From: Desertimonas sp963772825
Lineage (GTDB): Bacteria; Actinomycetota; Acidimicrobiia; Acidimicrobiales; Ilumatobacteraceae
Length of the DNA: 64,000 bases
Assembly: GCA_963772825.1 (NCBI GenBank)
Contig: CAVYYX010000013.1
Span: forward strand, 62,001-126,000
Direction: 5' to 3'
Part shown: in pieces, positions 31,461-39,073 of the stretch
Layout of the letters: the number at the start of each line of letters is the position of its first letter
Position numbering within the stretch: the stretch's first letter is position 1
Position numbers and translations under genes: made by a program
Notes under the pieces: model-generated
The model's input: only the letters and a program-made list of their open reading frames with translations
Told to the model about the DNA's origin: nothing
Database searches by the model: none

Positions 31461-31658
31461 TCAGCGCTCACCCAGGAGACGCTTGATCTTGGGCAGGTCG
31501 GCCGAGCTCACGTCGGCATCGGCCTTCACGCGCCGCTTCTGCGGGTTGGTCTTCTCGTAGAACTTGTGCTGGTTCATCTGCTGGGCGCGGCGTAGCCGTC
31601 CACTGCCCGTGGTCTTGAACCGCTTGGCGGCGGTTTTCGAGGTCTTCATCTTCGGCAT
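31461..31658 (-). CDS. rpmI: Ribosomal protein L35 (bL35)
   Basis: 65 residues: MPKMKTSKTAAKRFKTTGSG, RAQQMNQHKFYEKTNPQKRR. It is located between infC and rplT as in nearly all bacteria. The infC frame as read runs through this gene in another frame, which is probably not real. Confidence 0.97.
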   Translation of the reverse strand: MPKMKTSKTAAKRFKTTGSGRLRRAQQMNQHKFYEKTNPQKRRVKADADVSSADLPKIKRLLGER

Positions 31659-32325
31659 GTCGTGTGCTCCGGGTCGGTGGATGCTCGTCGTGGATGCGGA
31701 TCAGGCTGGTTGCGTGCTCGCCGGCTTGGGATTCGGGTTGGACCGCTTCGGTGATCGCTGGGGGTTCGCCGTCAGCGGTCTCGTCCTGGCCCTTGGGGAT
31801 CGGCTTTCGGTCGGGAGCCAGGACCATCGACATGTTGCGCCCCTCGAGGCGGGCCTGCGTCTCGACCTTGACGTGCTCGCCAACGATGTCCAGCACGTCG
31901 TCGAGGATCTTCGAGCCGAGCTCCGGGTGAGCCATCTCCCGGCCCCGGAACTGCATCGTCACCTTGACCTTGTGGCCTTCGTTGAGGAACTGGTCGATCT
32001 TGCGCACCTTCGTGTCGAAGTCGCCACGCCCGATCTTCGGCTTGAACTTGACCTCCTTGATGGAGACGTTCGCCGATTTCCTGCGAGATTCCTTGGCCTT
32101 CTGGGCTTCCTCGTAGCGGAACTTCCCGTAGTCCATGATCCGGCACACCGGTGGGTTGGCCATCGGCGCCACCTCGACGAGGTCGAGGTCTTGCTCTTTG
32201 GCCAGGCGAAGCGCGTCGGGAACTGTCTTGATCCCGAGTTGGTCGCCGTCCGGGCCGATGAGGCGGACCTCACGGGCACGGATGCGGTCGTTGATCCGGT
32301 GCTCTGCGCGTTGTGGCGCGGCTAT
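31468..32325 (-). CDS. infC: Translation initiation factor IF-3, rare ATA start
   Basis: IF-3 binds the 30S subunit and checks the start codon. The N-domain (HRINDRIRAREVRLIGPDGD, GIKTVPDALRLAKE) and C-domain (ANPPVCRIMDYGKFRYEEAQ, KEVKFKPKIGRGDFDTK, VTMQFRGREMAHPELG) are both present. The N-domain lies upstream of any ATG or GTG in frame; the first plausible initiator before the in-frame stop is ATA at 32325. Rare AUU/AUC/AUA initiators are known for infC and allow autoregulation. After the conserved ending (SMVLAPDRKP) the frame continues into rpmI to 31468; with one base removed it would stop at 31701 (about 207 aa), before rpmI. Confidence 0.88.
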   Translation of the reverse strand: MAAPQRAEHRINDRIRAREVRLIGPDGDQLGIKTVPDALRLAKEQDLDLVEVAPMANPPVCRIMDYGKFRYEEAQKAKESRRKSANVSIKEVKFKPKIGRGDFDTKVRKIDQFLNEGHKVKVTMQFRGREMAHPELGSKILDDVLDIVGEHVKVETQARLEGRNMSMVLAPDRKPIPKGQDETADGEPPAITEAVQPESQAGEHATSLIRIHDEHPPTRSTRHAEDEDLENRRQAVQDHGQWTATPRPADEPAQVLREDQPAEAAREGRCRRELGRPAQDQASPG

Positions 32326-32509
32326 GGCTGTTCACCCCTGTGCAATGGCTGATCGCTCCTTGTGGTCGGTTGCTACTTCGTGTCAGCTCGACGCGAAACC
32401 CGCGGAGCTGATCTGAGCACACCGCCCAGCCGAGCCGTAGGACCCGGGCGCACGCACGTCGTGGTGGCCGGGTGGGGGTCGCCCCCACTTCGCTTCGATA
32501 TGGCCCCGT
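32326..32509 (-). other. Intergenic region between infC and the divergent DUF1844-like gene
   Basis: About 180 nt that must hold the infC leader. The only clear structure is the perfect hairpin GTGGGGG-TCG-CCCCCAC at 32472-32488. No gene or recognisable L20-type leader was seen. Confidence 0.4.
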
Positions 32510-32515
32510 TAGGGT
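32510..32515 (+). promoter_or_regulatory. -10 box of the DUF1844-like gene
   Basis: TAGGGT, 7 nt, then GTG 32523. Confidence 0.5.
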
Positions 32516-32522
32516 AGCCCAG

Positions 32523-33026
32523 GTGCCGGAGGATTCCACGTCCGACGAGACCACGGGGCCCGAACCCGCATCAGATGCGAGCGAACGAGCGCCAGCGAGC
32601 GAGCGGCCAGCCGCGGCCTCCGTGGCCGGGGAACGGAATGAGGTCGACGACGCACAGACCGTGCTCGGCGACGCCGAAGCGGCCATCGAGGACGCTCGCC
32701 GCCGTCTCGCCGAGGTGCCCGCCGAGGTCGTCGTCACCAATCACGTGATGGGGCTCTACGAGCTGGCGGCGATCCACCTGTCGGCGACGCCACCGAACCT
32801 GCCGGGTGCCTCGTTGGCGATCGACGCCGTCGGCAGCCTCGTCGAGGGGCTCGGTGACCGTCTCGGGTCCGACGCCCCGACGCTGCGCGACGCTTTGGCG
32901 AACATCCGCATGGCCTTCGTCAGCGTGAAATCGGCGGCGGCGGTGGGCGACAGTGCGGACGGCGCTGCGGAGGACGATGCCGTCGAAGCGTCGGCTGAAG
33001 CCGGCGACTCCGAGACCGCAGAGTGA
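32523..33026 (+). CDS. DUF1844-like conserved protein
   Basis: A 167-residue acidic protein. The core VVVTNHVMGLYELAAIHLSATPPNLPG...AIDAVGSLVEGLGDRL...TLRDALANIRMAFV looks like the DUF1844-type family that in many actinobacteria lies beside infC, as here; function unknown. The first 40 residues (GPEPASDASERAPASERPAA...VAGERNE) are low complexity and are translated from a copy of the family A palindromic repeat, so that repeat invaded or forms the coding sequence. The C-terminus is Asp/Glu/Ala-rich. The gene probably makes a leaderless mRNA from GTG 32523. Confidence 0.7.
   Translation: MPEDSTSDETTGPEPASDASERAPASERPAAASVAGERNEVDDAQTVLGDAEAAIEDARRRLAEVPAEVVVTNHVMGLYELAAIHLSATPPNLPGASLAIDAVGSLVEGLGDRLGSDAPTLRDALANIRMAFVSVKSAAAVGDSADGAAEDDAVEASAEAGDSETAE
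32574..32643 (+). repeat. Family A repeat inside a coding sequence
   Basis: A full-length copy of about 70 bp: GATGCGAGCG... block, then CGGCC-TCCGT-GGCCG and GGGAACGGAATGAGG. It is in the sense orientation of the gene, but here its ATG is out of frame and the repeat is translated as VAGERNE. Confidence 0.8.
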
Positions 33027-33138
33027 CTCGACCGTGACGATCACGTGGATCGACGGCGCCCCCGTGGTGCACATGCTCGGCATCGCTTGTAGCGGGATCA
33101 CGATGCTCCCCGGCATCGGCTGAAGACTTCTCGTGCCG

Positions 33139-33429
33139 TCAGCCGGCGAAGCGCCCGACGGGAGCGGCAACCACCCGCCCGTCGCGGACCACCACACCTT
33201 CAGCGCGCAGTAGCGCCGCTTGGCGGCTCGCCTTGGCGGTGACGATCCGCCCGTCGGCGCGGACCACGCGCCACCACGGCAGATCGACGTCGGTGCTCGA
33301 AAGCAGGGCGCCGACGGCCCGCGCTGCCCCTGGACGACCGGCGTCGTGGGCGACGTCGCCGTAACTGACGACCTCTCCCCGCGCAAGCGACGCGATGACG
33401 GCCGTGATCTCGTCGTCGAGACGGGTCAC
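33139..33429 (-). CDS. Alkyltransferase-like protein (ATL, MGMT fold without the acceptor Cys)
   Basis: A 96-residue protein with the C-terminal domain fold of O6-alkylguanine-DNA alkyltransferase: GEVVSYGDVAHDAGRPGAARAVG (helix-turn-helix with the arginine finger), then PWWRVV where active MGMT has PCHRVV. The acceptor cysteine is Trp, as in ATL proteins, which flag bulky alkyl lesions for nucleotide-excision repair instead of repairing them. GTG 33429 overlaps the csp stop by GTGA. Last gene of hisG-csp-atl. Confidence 0.88.
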   Translation of the reverse strand: MTRLDDEITAVIASLARGEVVSYGDVAHDAGRPGAARAVGALLSSTDVDLPWWRVVRADGRIVTAKASRQAALLRAEGVVVRDGRVVAAPVGRFAG

Positions 33430-33632
33430 GTGGGCGGCGTCGGGCGGATCCGGCGCGCCTCGACCTGACCGAGTTTGGGCAGGACGTCGTACTCGACGTC
33501 GGTACCAACATCGATCTTCCGTGTTCCATCGGCGATCTCGACGCAATGAAACTGGAGTGCTGTGCCGTCGCTGCCGGTGACAACGCCCAGGCCGCTCGCC
33601 TCGTCGAACGCGGAGACGTGACCCCGCGTCAC
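33426..33632 (-). CDS. Divergent cold-shock-domain protein
   Basis: 68 residues resembling a CSD: GHVSAFDEASGLGVVTGSDG in place of the RNP1-type GTVKWFNxxKGFGFI, then LQFHCVEIADGTRKIDVGTDVEYDV. The aromatic RNP residues are mostly lost, so nucleic-acid binding may be weak or changed. It overlaps hisG and the ATL gene by GTGA on either side. Confidence 0.72.
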   Translation of the reverse strand: MTRGHVSAFDEASGLGVVTGSDGTALQFHCVEIADGTRKIDVGTDVEYDVLPKLGQVEARRIRPTPPT

Positions 33633-34504
33633 GGCACGATCTTGGAGATCGGGATCTCCAGCAGGTCCGTGGCTCCGGCGTCTCGCAGGGCGGGGATCAG
33701 CAGGTTGATCGTGCGCTTGTCGACGACACTTTCGATGGCGAAGCCTGCTCCGCCGGCGAGCTCGGAGACGGTGGGCGACTTCGCCGAGGGAAGCACGGCG
33801 AGCACGGCCCCGTACCGGTCGGCGGAGACGTTGAGCTTGACGAGCACCTTGGTCCGCGCATCGAGAGCACCATTGAGCAGCGTCATCAGCTGACCCATCG
33901 CGTGGCGCTTGTCGAGGTCGGCATGCGCCTGCGGATTGGCGATCACCTCGGTGTAGCTGACGAGCACCGTGTCGACGATCCGCAGGCCGGCGGCCCGCAA
34001 CGCCCGGCCCGTCTCGGTGATCTCGACCACACAGTCGGCGATGTCGGGGACCTTCGCCTCGCTCGCTCCGTAGCTCAGCCGGACGTCTGCATCGATGCCG
34101 AGGCCGGCGAAGTAGCGCCGGGTCAGCTCCGGGTACTCGGTGGACACCCGGACGCCGGCTGGCAACTCCTTGACGGAGGTGATCGGCGAATCGTCGGCAA
34201 CGGCGACGACGAGCTTGATCGGCTCCGAGGTCGCCTTCGAGTAGCGCAGCTCGCCGAGCGTGACGACGTCGCTGGCGGTCTCCTCGACCCAGTCGCGACC
34301 GGTGATCCCGACGTCGAACAGTCCCTCGGCGACGTACACGGGGATCTCTTGCGGGCGCAGGATGCGCACCTCGTCGATCCGCGGGTCGTCGATCGAGGCG
34401 CGGTAGGCGACCGACGACGACCGCACGACCCCGAGGTCGGCAGCTTCGAACAGCTCCAGCGTGGCCCGCTCCAACGACCCCTTGGGCAACACGATCCGCA
34501 GCAT
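33629..34504 (-). CDS. hisG: ATP phosphoribosyltransferase (long form)
   Basis: First step of histidine synthesis. 291 residues is the long, HisZ-independent form with a C-terminal regulatory ACT-like domain (VLVKLNVSADRYGAVLAVLP...). Catalytic part: MLRIVLPKGSLE, DVGITGRDWVEE, and a PRPP-site region ADCVVEITETGRALRAAGL. ATG 34504 has TAGCGT 7 nt upstream. hisE/hisI is not adjacent; instead it leads a csp-atl operon. Confidence 0.94.
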   Translation of the reverse strand: MLRIVLPKGSLERATLELFEAADLGVVRSSSVAYRASIDDPRIDEVRILRPQEIPVYVAEGLFDVGITGRDWVEETASDVVTLGELRYSKATSEPIKLVVAVADDSPITSVKELPAGVRVSTEYPELTRRYFAGLGIDADVRLSYGASEAKVPDIADCVVEITETGRALRAAGLRIVDTVLVSYTEVIANPQAHADLDKRHAMGQLMTLLNGALDARTKVLVKLNVSADRYGAVLAVLPSAKSPTVSELAGGAGFAIESVVDKRTINLLIPALRDAGATDLLEIPISKIVP

Positions 34505-34511
34505 CACAACG

Positions 34512-34517
34512 ACGCTA
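34512..34517 (-). promoter_or_regulatory. -10 box of hisG-csp-atl
   Basis: TAGCGT on the minus strand, 7 nt before ATG 34504. Confidence 0.5.
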
Positions 34518-34547
34518 ACGCCCCCAGACGCGGCTCCCCGTTCTCGT

Positions 34548-34614
34548 TCTGGGCGGCCTTCGGTCCACTTGACGATCTGGGCGGCTTGCGGTCCGGAATC
34601 CGGCCGCTCGGCCG
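34548..34614. repeat. Short direct and inverted repeats upstream of hisG
   Basis: TCTGGGCGGCCTTCGGTCC (34548-34566) and TCTGGGCGGCTTGCGGTCC (34576-34594) differ at two positions. A reversed half, GGCCGCCCAG, follows just downstream. The repeat unit recurs every 28 bp; possible regulator site. Confidence 0.5.
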
Positions 34615-34646
34615 CCCAGTTCGCCGTCGAGCCGCGCCGCTCGTCG

Positions 34647-35129
34647 TCATCGATGGTCGACCGGCTGGTCGTGGAGCAGCCGCAGGGCGTGAGGGAGCAC
34701 TTCGAGGATCGCCCCGAGTTGTTCGACGCAGCCGTTCGGCGACCCCGGGGTGTTGCAGATGATCGTCGCACCGCGAATTCCTGCGACGCCGCGGGACAGC
34801 CGGCCGTGCGGGCTGACGAGTCGCATCGCCTCCGCCAGCCCGGGCGCTTCGCGATCGATGACGGCGCGGGTGCCCTCGGGAGTCTGGTCACGGGGCGCGA
34901 AGCCGGTGCCTCCGGTGGTGACGATCAGCCCGGCGAAGCCCTCGCTCAGCCCCGTCAATGCCGTGGCGACTTCGTTGCTCCCGTCCGCCGTCACCTCGTG
35001 GGCAACGACGTCGAACCCGGCCGCCGTCAGCTGCTCGACGAGCGCCGCGCCACTGGTGTCCTCACGCGTGCCGGCGACGACACCGTCGCTGACCGTCAAC
35101 ACCTTGGCGTGCAGCGATGCCGTCCCCAC
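34647..35129 (-). CDS. mogA: Molybdopterin adenylyltransferase (MogA/MoaB family)
   Basis: Activates molybdopterin with ATP during Mo-cofactor synthesis. In 160 residues the MPT-binding signature VTTGGTGFAPRDQTPEGT is near residue 70, and GSPNGCVEQL near 130. It is the small stand-alone type, without the MoeA or MoaC fusions. It follows fmt by 46 nt and has its own TATCGT box. Confidence 0.9.
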   Translation of the reverse strand: MGTASLHAKVLTVSDGVVAGTREDTSGAALVEQLTAAGFDVVAHEVTADGSNEVATALTGLSEGFAGLIVTTGGTGFAPRDQTPEGTRAVIDREAPGLAEAMRLVSPHGRLSRGVAGIRGATIICNTPGSPNGCVEQLGAILEVLPHALRLLHDQPVDHR

Positions 35130-35137
35130 GGCGGCGC

Positions 35138-35143
35138 ACGATA
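35138..35143 (-). promoter_or_regulatory. -10 box of mogA
   Basis: TATCGT on the minus strand, 8 nt before the GTG at 35129. Confidence 0.4.
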
Positions 35144-35175
35144 GCCGTCCGCGTCACCTGGGGAGCGGGCGCACC

Positions 35176-36081
35176 CTACACGAGCAGTTCGCCCGATCGC
35201 GGCTGGGCGCCGTTGGCGAAGTCGGCCCACGACATCGAGGGCCTGCCCTCGGGTTGGACCTCGGCGAGCTCCATGGTTCCAGCACCGGTGACCACCGCAC
35301 CCCGTTTGGCGTCGACCAGCTCGCCTGCTGTTTGCGTCAGCCCCTCGACCGCATCCTGGTCATCGAGCTGACCCAAACGAGCGGCGCGGACGCCGAGGCG
35401 CTTGCCGCGGAACGTCGTCCACGCCCGGCCGGCGCGCACCCACCGGTACAGCACGACCGCCGGCTCGGACCAGTCGAGCTGCCACTCCTCGGGCCGCAGC
35501 TTCTCGGCGTAGGTCGTCTCGCCGGTCTGCGGCGTCGGCTGCGGGAGATTCCCGTCGAGCACGTCGACAAGCATTCTTGTGCCGACGTCGACGAGCCTGC
35601 CGCGCAGCTGGTCGGCGGTCGTCGTGTCCCCGATCGGCACCTCGGCCACCGCGTAGACGTCACCGACATCGAGCTCGGTGGCGACGTCCATGACGCACAC
35701 CCCGGTGACCGTGTCGCCGGCGAGGATCGCCCGCTCGACCGGCGCCGCACCGCGCCAGCGCGGCAGCAGGCTGAAGTGCAGGTTGACCATCGGCACGGCG
35801 GCGAGGACGTGTGGCCGGATCAGCCGGCCATAGGCCACGACGACGCCGAGCTCGGCGCCGGACTCGACGACGTCGTCGATGCGCTCGGTGACCGGCACGC
35901 CGAGCTCGAGCGCCGCCGCCTTCACGGGGCTCGGTGACGTCGCTCCCCCACGCCCCCGCCGACGATCCGGCTGGCTGACGACGAGGACAATGTCGTGGCC
36001 GGCGGCGTGCAGGGCGCGCAACGGCGCCACGGCCGCCTCGGGGCTACCGAGGTAGACGAGGCGCTTGGGGACCGATGGCAC
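35176..36081 (-). CDS. fmt: Methionyl-tRNA formyltransferase
   Basis: Formylates initiator Met-tRNA with 10-formyl-THF. In 301 residues: RLVYLGSPEAAV at the N-terminus, catalytic N100, H102 and D138 within NLHFSLLPRWRGAAP and ELDVGD, and a C-terminal OB-like tRNA-binding domain. It follows def by 4 nt, the common def-fmt pair. Confidence 0.95.
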   Translation of the reverse strand: MPSVPKRLVYLGSPEAAVAPLRALHAAGHDIVLVVSQPDRRRGRGGATSPSPVKAAALELGVPVTERIDDVVESGAELGVVVAYGRLIRPHVLAAVPMVNLHFSLLPRWRGAAPVERAILAGDTVTGVCVMDVATELDVGDVYAVAEVPIGDTTTADQLRGRLVDVGTRMLVDVLDGNLPQPTPQTGETTYAEKLRPEEWQLDWSEPAVVLYRWVRAGRAWTTFRGKRLGVRAARLGQLDDQDAVEGLTQTAGELVDAKRGAVVTGAGTMELAEVQPEGRPSMSWADFANGAQPRSGELLV

Positions 36082-36085
36082 GTCG

Positions 36086-36622
36086 TCAGCGCAAGCGCAG
36101 GCGCCGACGCTCGCCGTTCCGTGCCGGCTGGGCGCTCTGCTCGCTGATCCGGCGGTACTCGACCATCGCGTCGCGGCGTTGATCGGGTGTCATGCGATCG
36201 AACATCAGCACACCGTTGAGGTGGTCGAGCTCGTGCTGGAACATCCGTGCCTCGAGCTCGTCGGCCTCGCGCTCGAGGGGGTTGCCGTCGAGATCGACGC
36301 CGCGGACGAGCACCGTCTTGGGCCGGGCCAGCTCGACGTACAGGCCGGGGATCGACAGGCAGCCCTCCTCGTAGACCCACTCGCCGTCGGCGTCGACGAT
36401 CTCGGGATTGAAGATGACCTGGGGGTCGTCGCCGAGGTCCCACACGACGACCTGCTTCTGCACGCCGATCTGGGGAGCGGCGAGCGCCAAGCCGTTGCCG
36501 CAGTCGTACAACGAGTCGAACATGTCGTCGACCAGCCGCACGGCCTTGCCGTCGATGTCGGCGACCGGGGCGGCCTTGGTCTTGAGCACGGGGTCTCCGA
36601 AGACGCGAATCGCGGCACTCAT
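36086..36622 (-). CDS. def: Peptide deformylase
   Basis: Removes the N-formyl group from new proteins. In 178 residues: GLALAAPQIG (44-53, the GxGxAAxQ motif), EGCLS with metal ligand C88, and QHELDHLNG with H130, E131 and H134. ATG 36622 has TAGCCT 6 nt upstream. First of def-fmt-mogA; divergent from the RsmC-like gene 22 bp away. Confidence 0.95.
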   Translation of the reverse strand: MSAAIRVFGDPVLKTKAAPVADIDGKAVRLVDDMFDSLYDCGNGLALAAPQIGVQKQVVVWDLGDDPQVIFNPEIVDADGEWVYEEGCLSIPGLYVELARPKTVLVRGVDLDGNPLEREADELEARMFQHELDHLNGVLMFDRMTPDQRRDAMVEYRRISEQSAQPARNGERRRLRLR

Positions 36623-36628
36623 GATGTC

Positions 36629-36634
36629 AGGCTA
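36629..36634 (-). promoter_or_regulatory. -10 box of def-fmt
   Basis: TAGCCT on the minus strand, 6 nt before ATG 36622. Confidence 0.5.
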
Positions 36635-36644
36635 CCGACGAGGC

Positions 36645-37268
36645 ATGAGTCACTACTTCTCCGAGCAACCGAGCGTCGCCTCGGACGAACGCGAGGTCGT
36701 GATCGACCTCGTCGATCCGCCGCTGCACCTCCGAACGGACCGCGGCGTGTTCAGCCACGGGCGCCTCGACACGGGCACCGAGCTGCTCCTCCGCCAAGCG
36801 CCATCGCCGCCGGCGACCGGCGTGTTCCTCGACCTCGGGTGCGGCGCCGGGGCGATCGCCTTGACCCTGGCCCGCCGAGCACCGGGCAGCCAGGTGATCG
36901 CCATCGACACCAACGAGCGTGCTCGCCGGCTCTGCGCGGCCAATGCCCTCCGCAACGGCCTGCCCAACGTCGAGGTCGTGGCGCCGGACGCCGTCGATTC
37001 AGCGCTGAGGTTCGACCTGATCTGGTCGAACCCACCGATCCGCATCGGCAAGGCGCAGCTGCACGAACTGCTCGCGTCGTGGCTGGGGCGCATGACGCCG
37101 ACCGGGTCGACGATCCTCGTCGTGCAGAAGCACCTCGGCGCCGATTCGCTGCAGCGCTGGCTCACCGACCACGGCTGGCCGACCGAGCGGCTCGCCTCGT
37201 CGAAGGGCTACCGACTGCTCTCGGTGGCGTCAGGCCCTCGGCGGGTCGACGGCGACGCGGACCCGTGA
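36645..37268 (+). CDS. RsmC-like class I methyltransferase
   Basis: A 207-residue SAM-dependent methyltransferase: motif I FLDLGCGAGAIAL near residue 64, motif II VIAIDTNERA, and the catalytic NPPIRIGK near 130 typical of RsmC/RsmD N2-guanine enzymes. VQKHLGADSLQRWL near 167 is also RsmC-like. It probably methylates 16S rRNA G1207 or a similar guanine. Only the C-terminal catalytic half of E. coli RsmC is present, as in Gram-positive homologues. Its 3' end overlaps priA by 39 bp tail to tail. Confidence 0.85.
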   Translation: MSHYFSEQPSVASDEREVVIDLVDPPLHLRTDRGVFSHGRLDTGTELLLRQAPSPPATGVFLDLGCGAGAIALTLARRAPGSQVIAIDTNERARRLCAANALRNGLPNVEVVAPDAVDSALRFDLIWSNPPIRIGKAQLHELLASWLGRMTPTGSTILVVQKHLGADSLQRWLTDHGWPTERLASSKGYRLLSVASGPRRVDGDADP

Positions 37269-39008
37269 GCCCTTCGGGCGATCGGCGTCGATGATGGCCC
37301 GGCCGAGCTGGTCCCACGACGGTGCGCTGACGAGGTAGTCGTCGGCATCACCGCCGACGGTGAACCCGTCCACGACCCGGAGCTGCCTGGCGACCTCGTC
37401 GCTCCCCCGGCCACTCACGCTGGCGAGCGCCGCAGCCGGCGGCAGGTCGAGCAACTCACGGCGCCGACGTTCTGCGTCGAGCAGCCGGGCGGGGTCGGCG
37501 AGCAGGGCAGCCTGGATGACGTCGTGATGGGGCAGGAACGTCTGCACCATCAACCGTCCGCCGCGCCGTCGCGGTCCGAGCAGCCTGGCCGCCTTGGTGA
37601 GCAGCGTCATCGCCTGCTCGCCGGCGCGGTACCGCGGCGCCAGCAGCTCGCGATCGAAGTCCAAGAAGGCGACGACATCGGCGGCCTCGACCCGATGGAG
37701 CACCGCCTCGGTCCCGACGTACACATCGGCGGCCGGCAGCGGGACCGCGTCCGCTGCGGTGACGGCGGCAACCGGGCGCTGGGCCGCCGCCTCGAGCTCC
37801 TCGCGGAGACGGGTGACGCCGGGGCGCAGGTTGGAGAAACCCGAACCGCCGCACTCCTGACACACCGCCGGGCGCCTCGCACCGCAACGACGACAGACCA
37901 ACTGACCGTCGTCGTCGAGACCGACCGCCGCCTCGCAACGGGTGCAGCGCAACAGCGCCCGGCACGTTCGGCACGCCAGGATCCGCGCCCGCCCCGTGGT
38001 GTTGTGCACGCAGACCACCCGGCGATTCCGGTCGCGGAGGACGCCGATGAGGGCAGAGGACAGCAGCGACGTGCGCCACGGCTCCTCGTCGCTGCGGTCG
38101 ACGATCTCGACGATCGGCCATCCGGCCCGTTCCTCGTCGACCGCCAGGCGGGCGAGACTGCCGTCCACTCCAGCCGCACCAGAGACCGTCGGACTCGGTG
38201 ACGTCAACAGCACCGGAGCACCGGCCCGCCGGGCGCGCTCGATGATCACGTCACGGGCGTGCCAGGTCGGGTTGCGCTGCTCCTGCAACGTCTCGTCGTG
38301 CTCGTCGATCACGACGGCGACGCCCAACTCGGGACACGGCGCCCAGGCCGCCCCACGTGCCCCGATCACGACGTCGACACCCGCCGCGGCGAGTGCCCAC
38401 TGTCTCGGCACGACGGCGACGCGCAAGCCGCGACGAGTCAGGGCGGCCGCCATCGCCTCGGCGCGCCCGACGGTCGGCATCGCGGCAAGTGTCCGACCGA
38501 GAACGGCCGCGACGACGATGGCGTCGAGCGGCGAGACCGCCGGCGGCAGGACCAGCAAGCCCCCACCGGAGTCCAGCAGCTCAGCGGCGCGGCGGGCGAC
38601 CGTACCGGCGGGGGGGTCGGCTCGGCCACGGACAGGCGCCGGCAACGCCCGGACGTTCGTCGGTGGGCTGGCGGCGACGAGCAGTGGTCGCAGCCGTCCG
38701 GCCGCCCAGCGCACCGACGCCCAGCTGGCAAGGTCGATCAGCTCGGCAGCCGGACCGATCGACGAGAACCTGGCGATCGGCTGGAGGCGTCCGGCGTCGA
38801 CATCCGACGACGGGTCGATCTCCGTCACCCAGCCGCGCACGCGCCGCCCGTGCAATGGCACGCGGACGATCGATCCGACGGTCAGGTTGTCGGCAAGCTC
38901 GTCAGGAACGAGATAGTCGAACTGCTTGTCGAGGCCCGTGACGTCAGGAAGCACCCGAACGACTCGCCCGCTCGCGATCTGGGCAGGATTCGTGTCAGCG
39001 TCTGACAC
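37230..39008 (-). CDS. priA: Primosomal protein N' PriA, helicase-inactive actinobacterial form
   Basis: Replication-restart protein. The 592-residue form has the N-terminal DNA 3'-end-binding domain (VVRVLPDVTGLDKQFDYLVPD) and the zinc module with two C-x2-C pairs on each side (CRTCRALLRCTRC, CRRCGARRPAVCQECG). The helicase core has lost Walker A (GGGLLVLPPAV where GxTGSGKT is expected) and keeps only a DEHDETLQEQ remnant of motif II. This is known for actinobacterial PriA, so it probably has a structural role in restart. GTG 39008 has GGGGA upstream. Last gene of mihF-gmk-rpoZ-metK-priA. Confidence 0.88.
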   Translation of the reverse strand: MSDADTNPAQIASGRVVRVLPDVTGLDKQFDYLVPDELADNLTVGSIVRVPLHGRRVRGWVTEIDPSSDVDAGRLQPIARFSSIGPAAELIDLASWASVRWAAGRLRPLLVAASPPTNVRALPAPVRGRADPPAGTVARRAAELLDSGGGLLVLPPAVSPLDAIVVAAVLGRTLAAMPTVGRAEAMAAALTRRGLRVAVVPRQWALAAAGVDVVIGARGAAWAPCPELGVAVVIDEHDETLQEQRNPTWHARDVIIERARRAGAPVLLTSPSPTVSGAAGVDGSLARLAVDEERAGWPIVEIVDRSDEEPWRTSLLSSALIGVLRDRNRRVVCVHNTTGRARILACRTCRALLRCTRCEAAVGLDDDGQLVCRRCGARRPAVCQECGGSGFSNLRPGVTRLREELEAAAQRPVAAVTAADAVPLPAADVYVGTEAVLHRVEAADVVAFLDFDRELLAPRYRAGEQAMTLLTKAARLLGPRRRGGRLMVQTFLPHHDVIQAALLADPARLLDAERRRRELLDLPPAAALASVSGRGSDEVARQLRVVDGFTVGGDADDYLVSAPSWDQLGRAIIDADRPKGSRVRVAVDPPRA

Positions 39009-39073
39009 GGGATTTCCCCAGAACTCGAAGTGACACGGATCTTCCCCAGATGTGGGAGCCGTGGTCGAAGCTC

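Noticed and set aside
33030..33123. Short open frame from a GTG near 33033 (about 30 codons)
   Set aside because: No ribosome-binding site, no -10 box at the proper distance, and no recognisable sequence. Nothing is annotated at 33027-33138.
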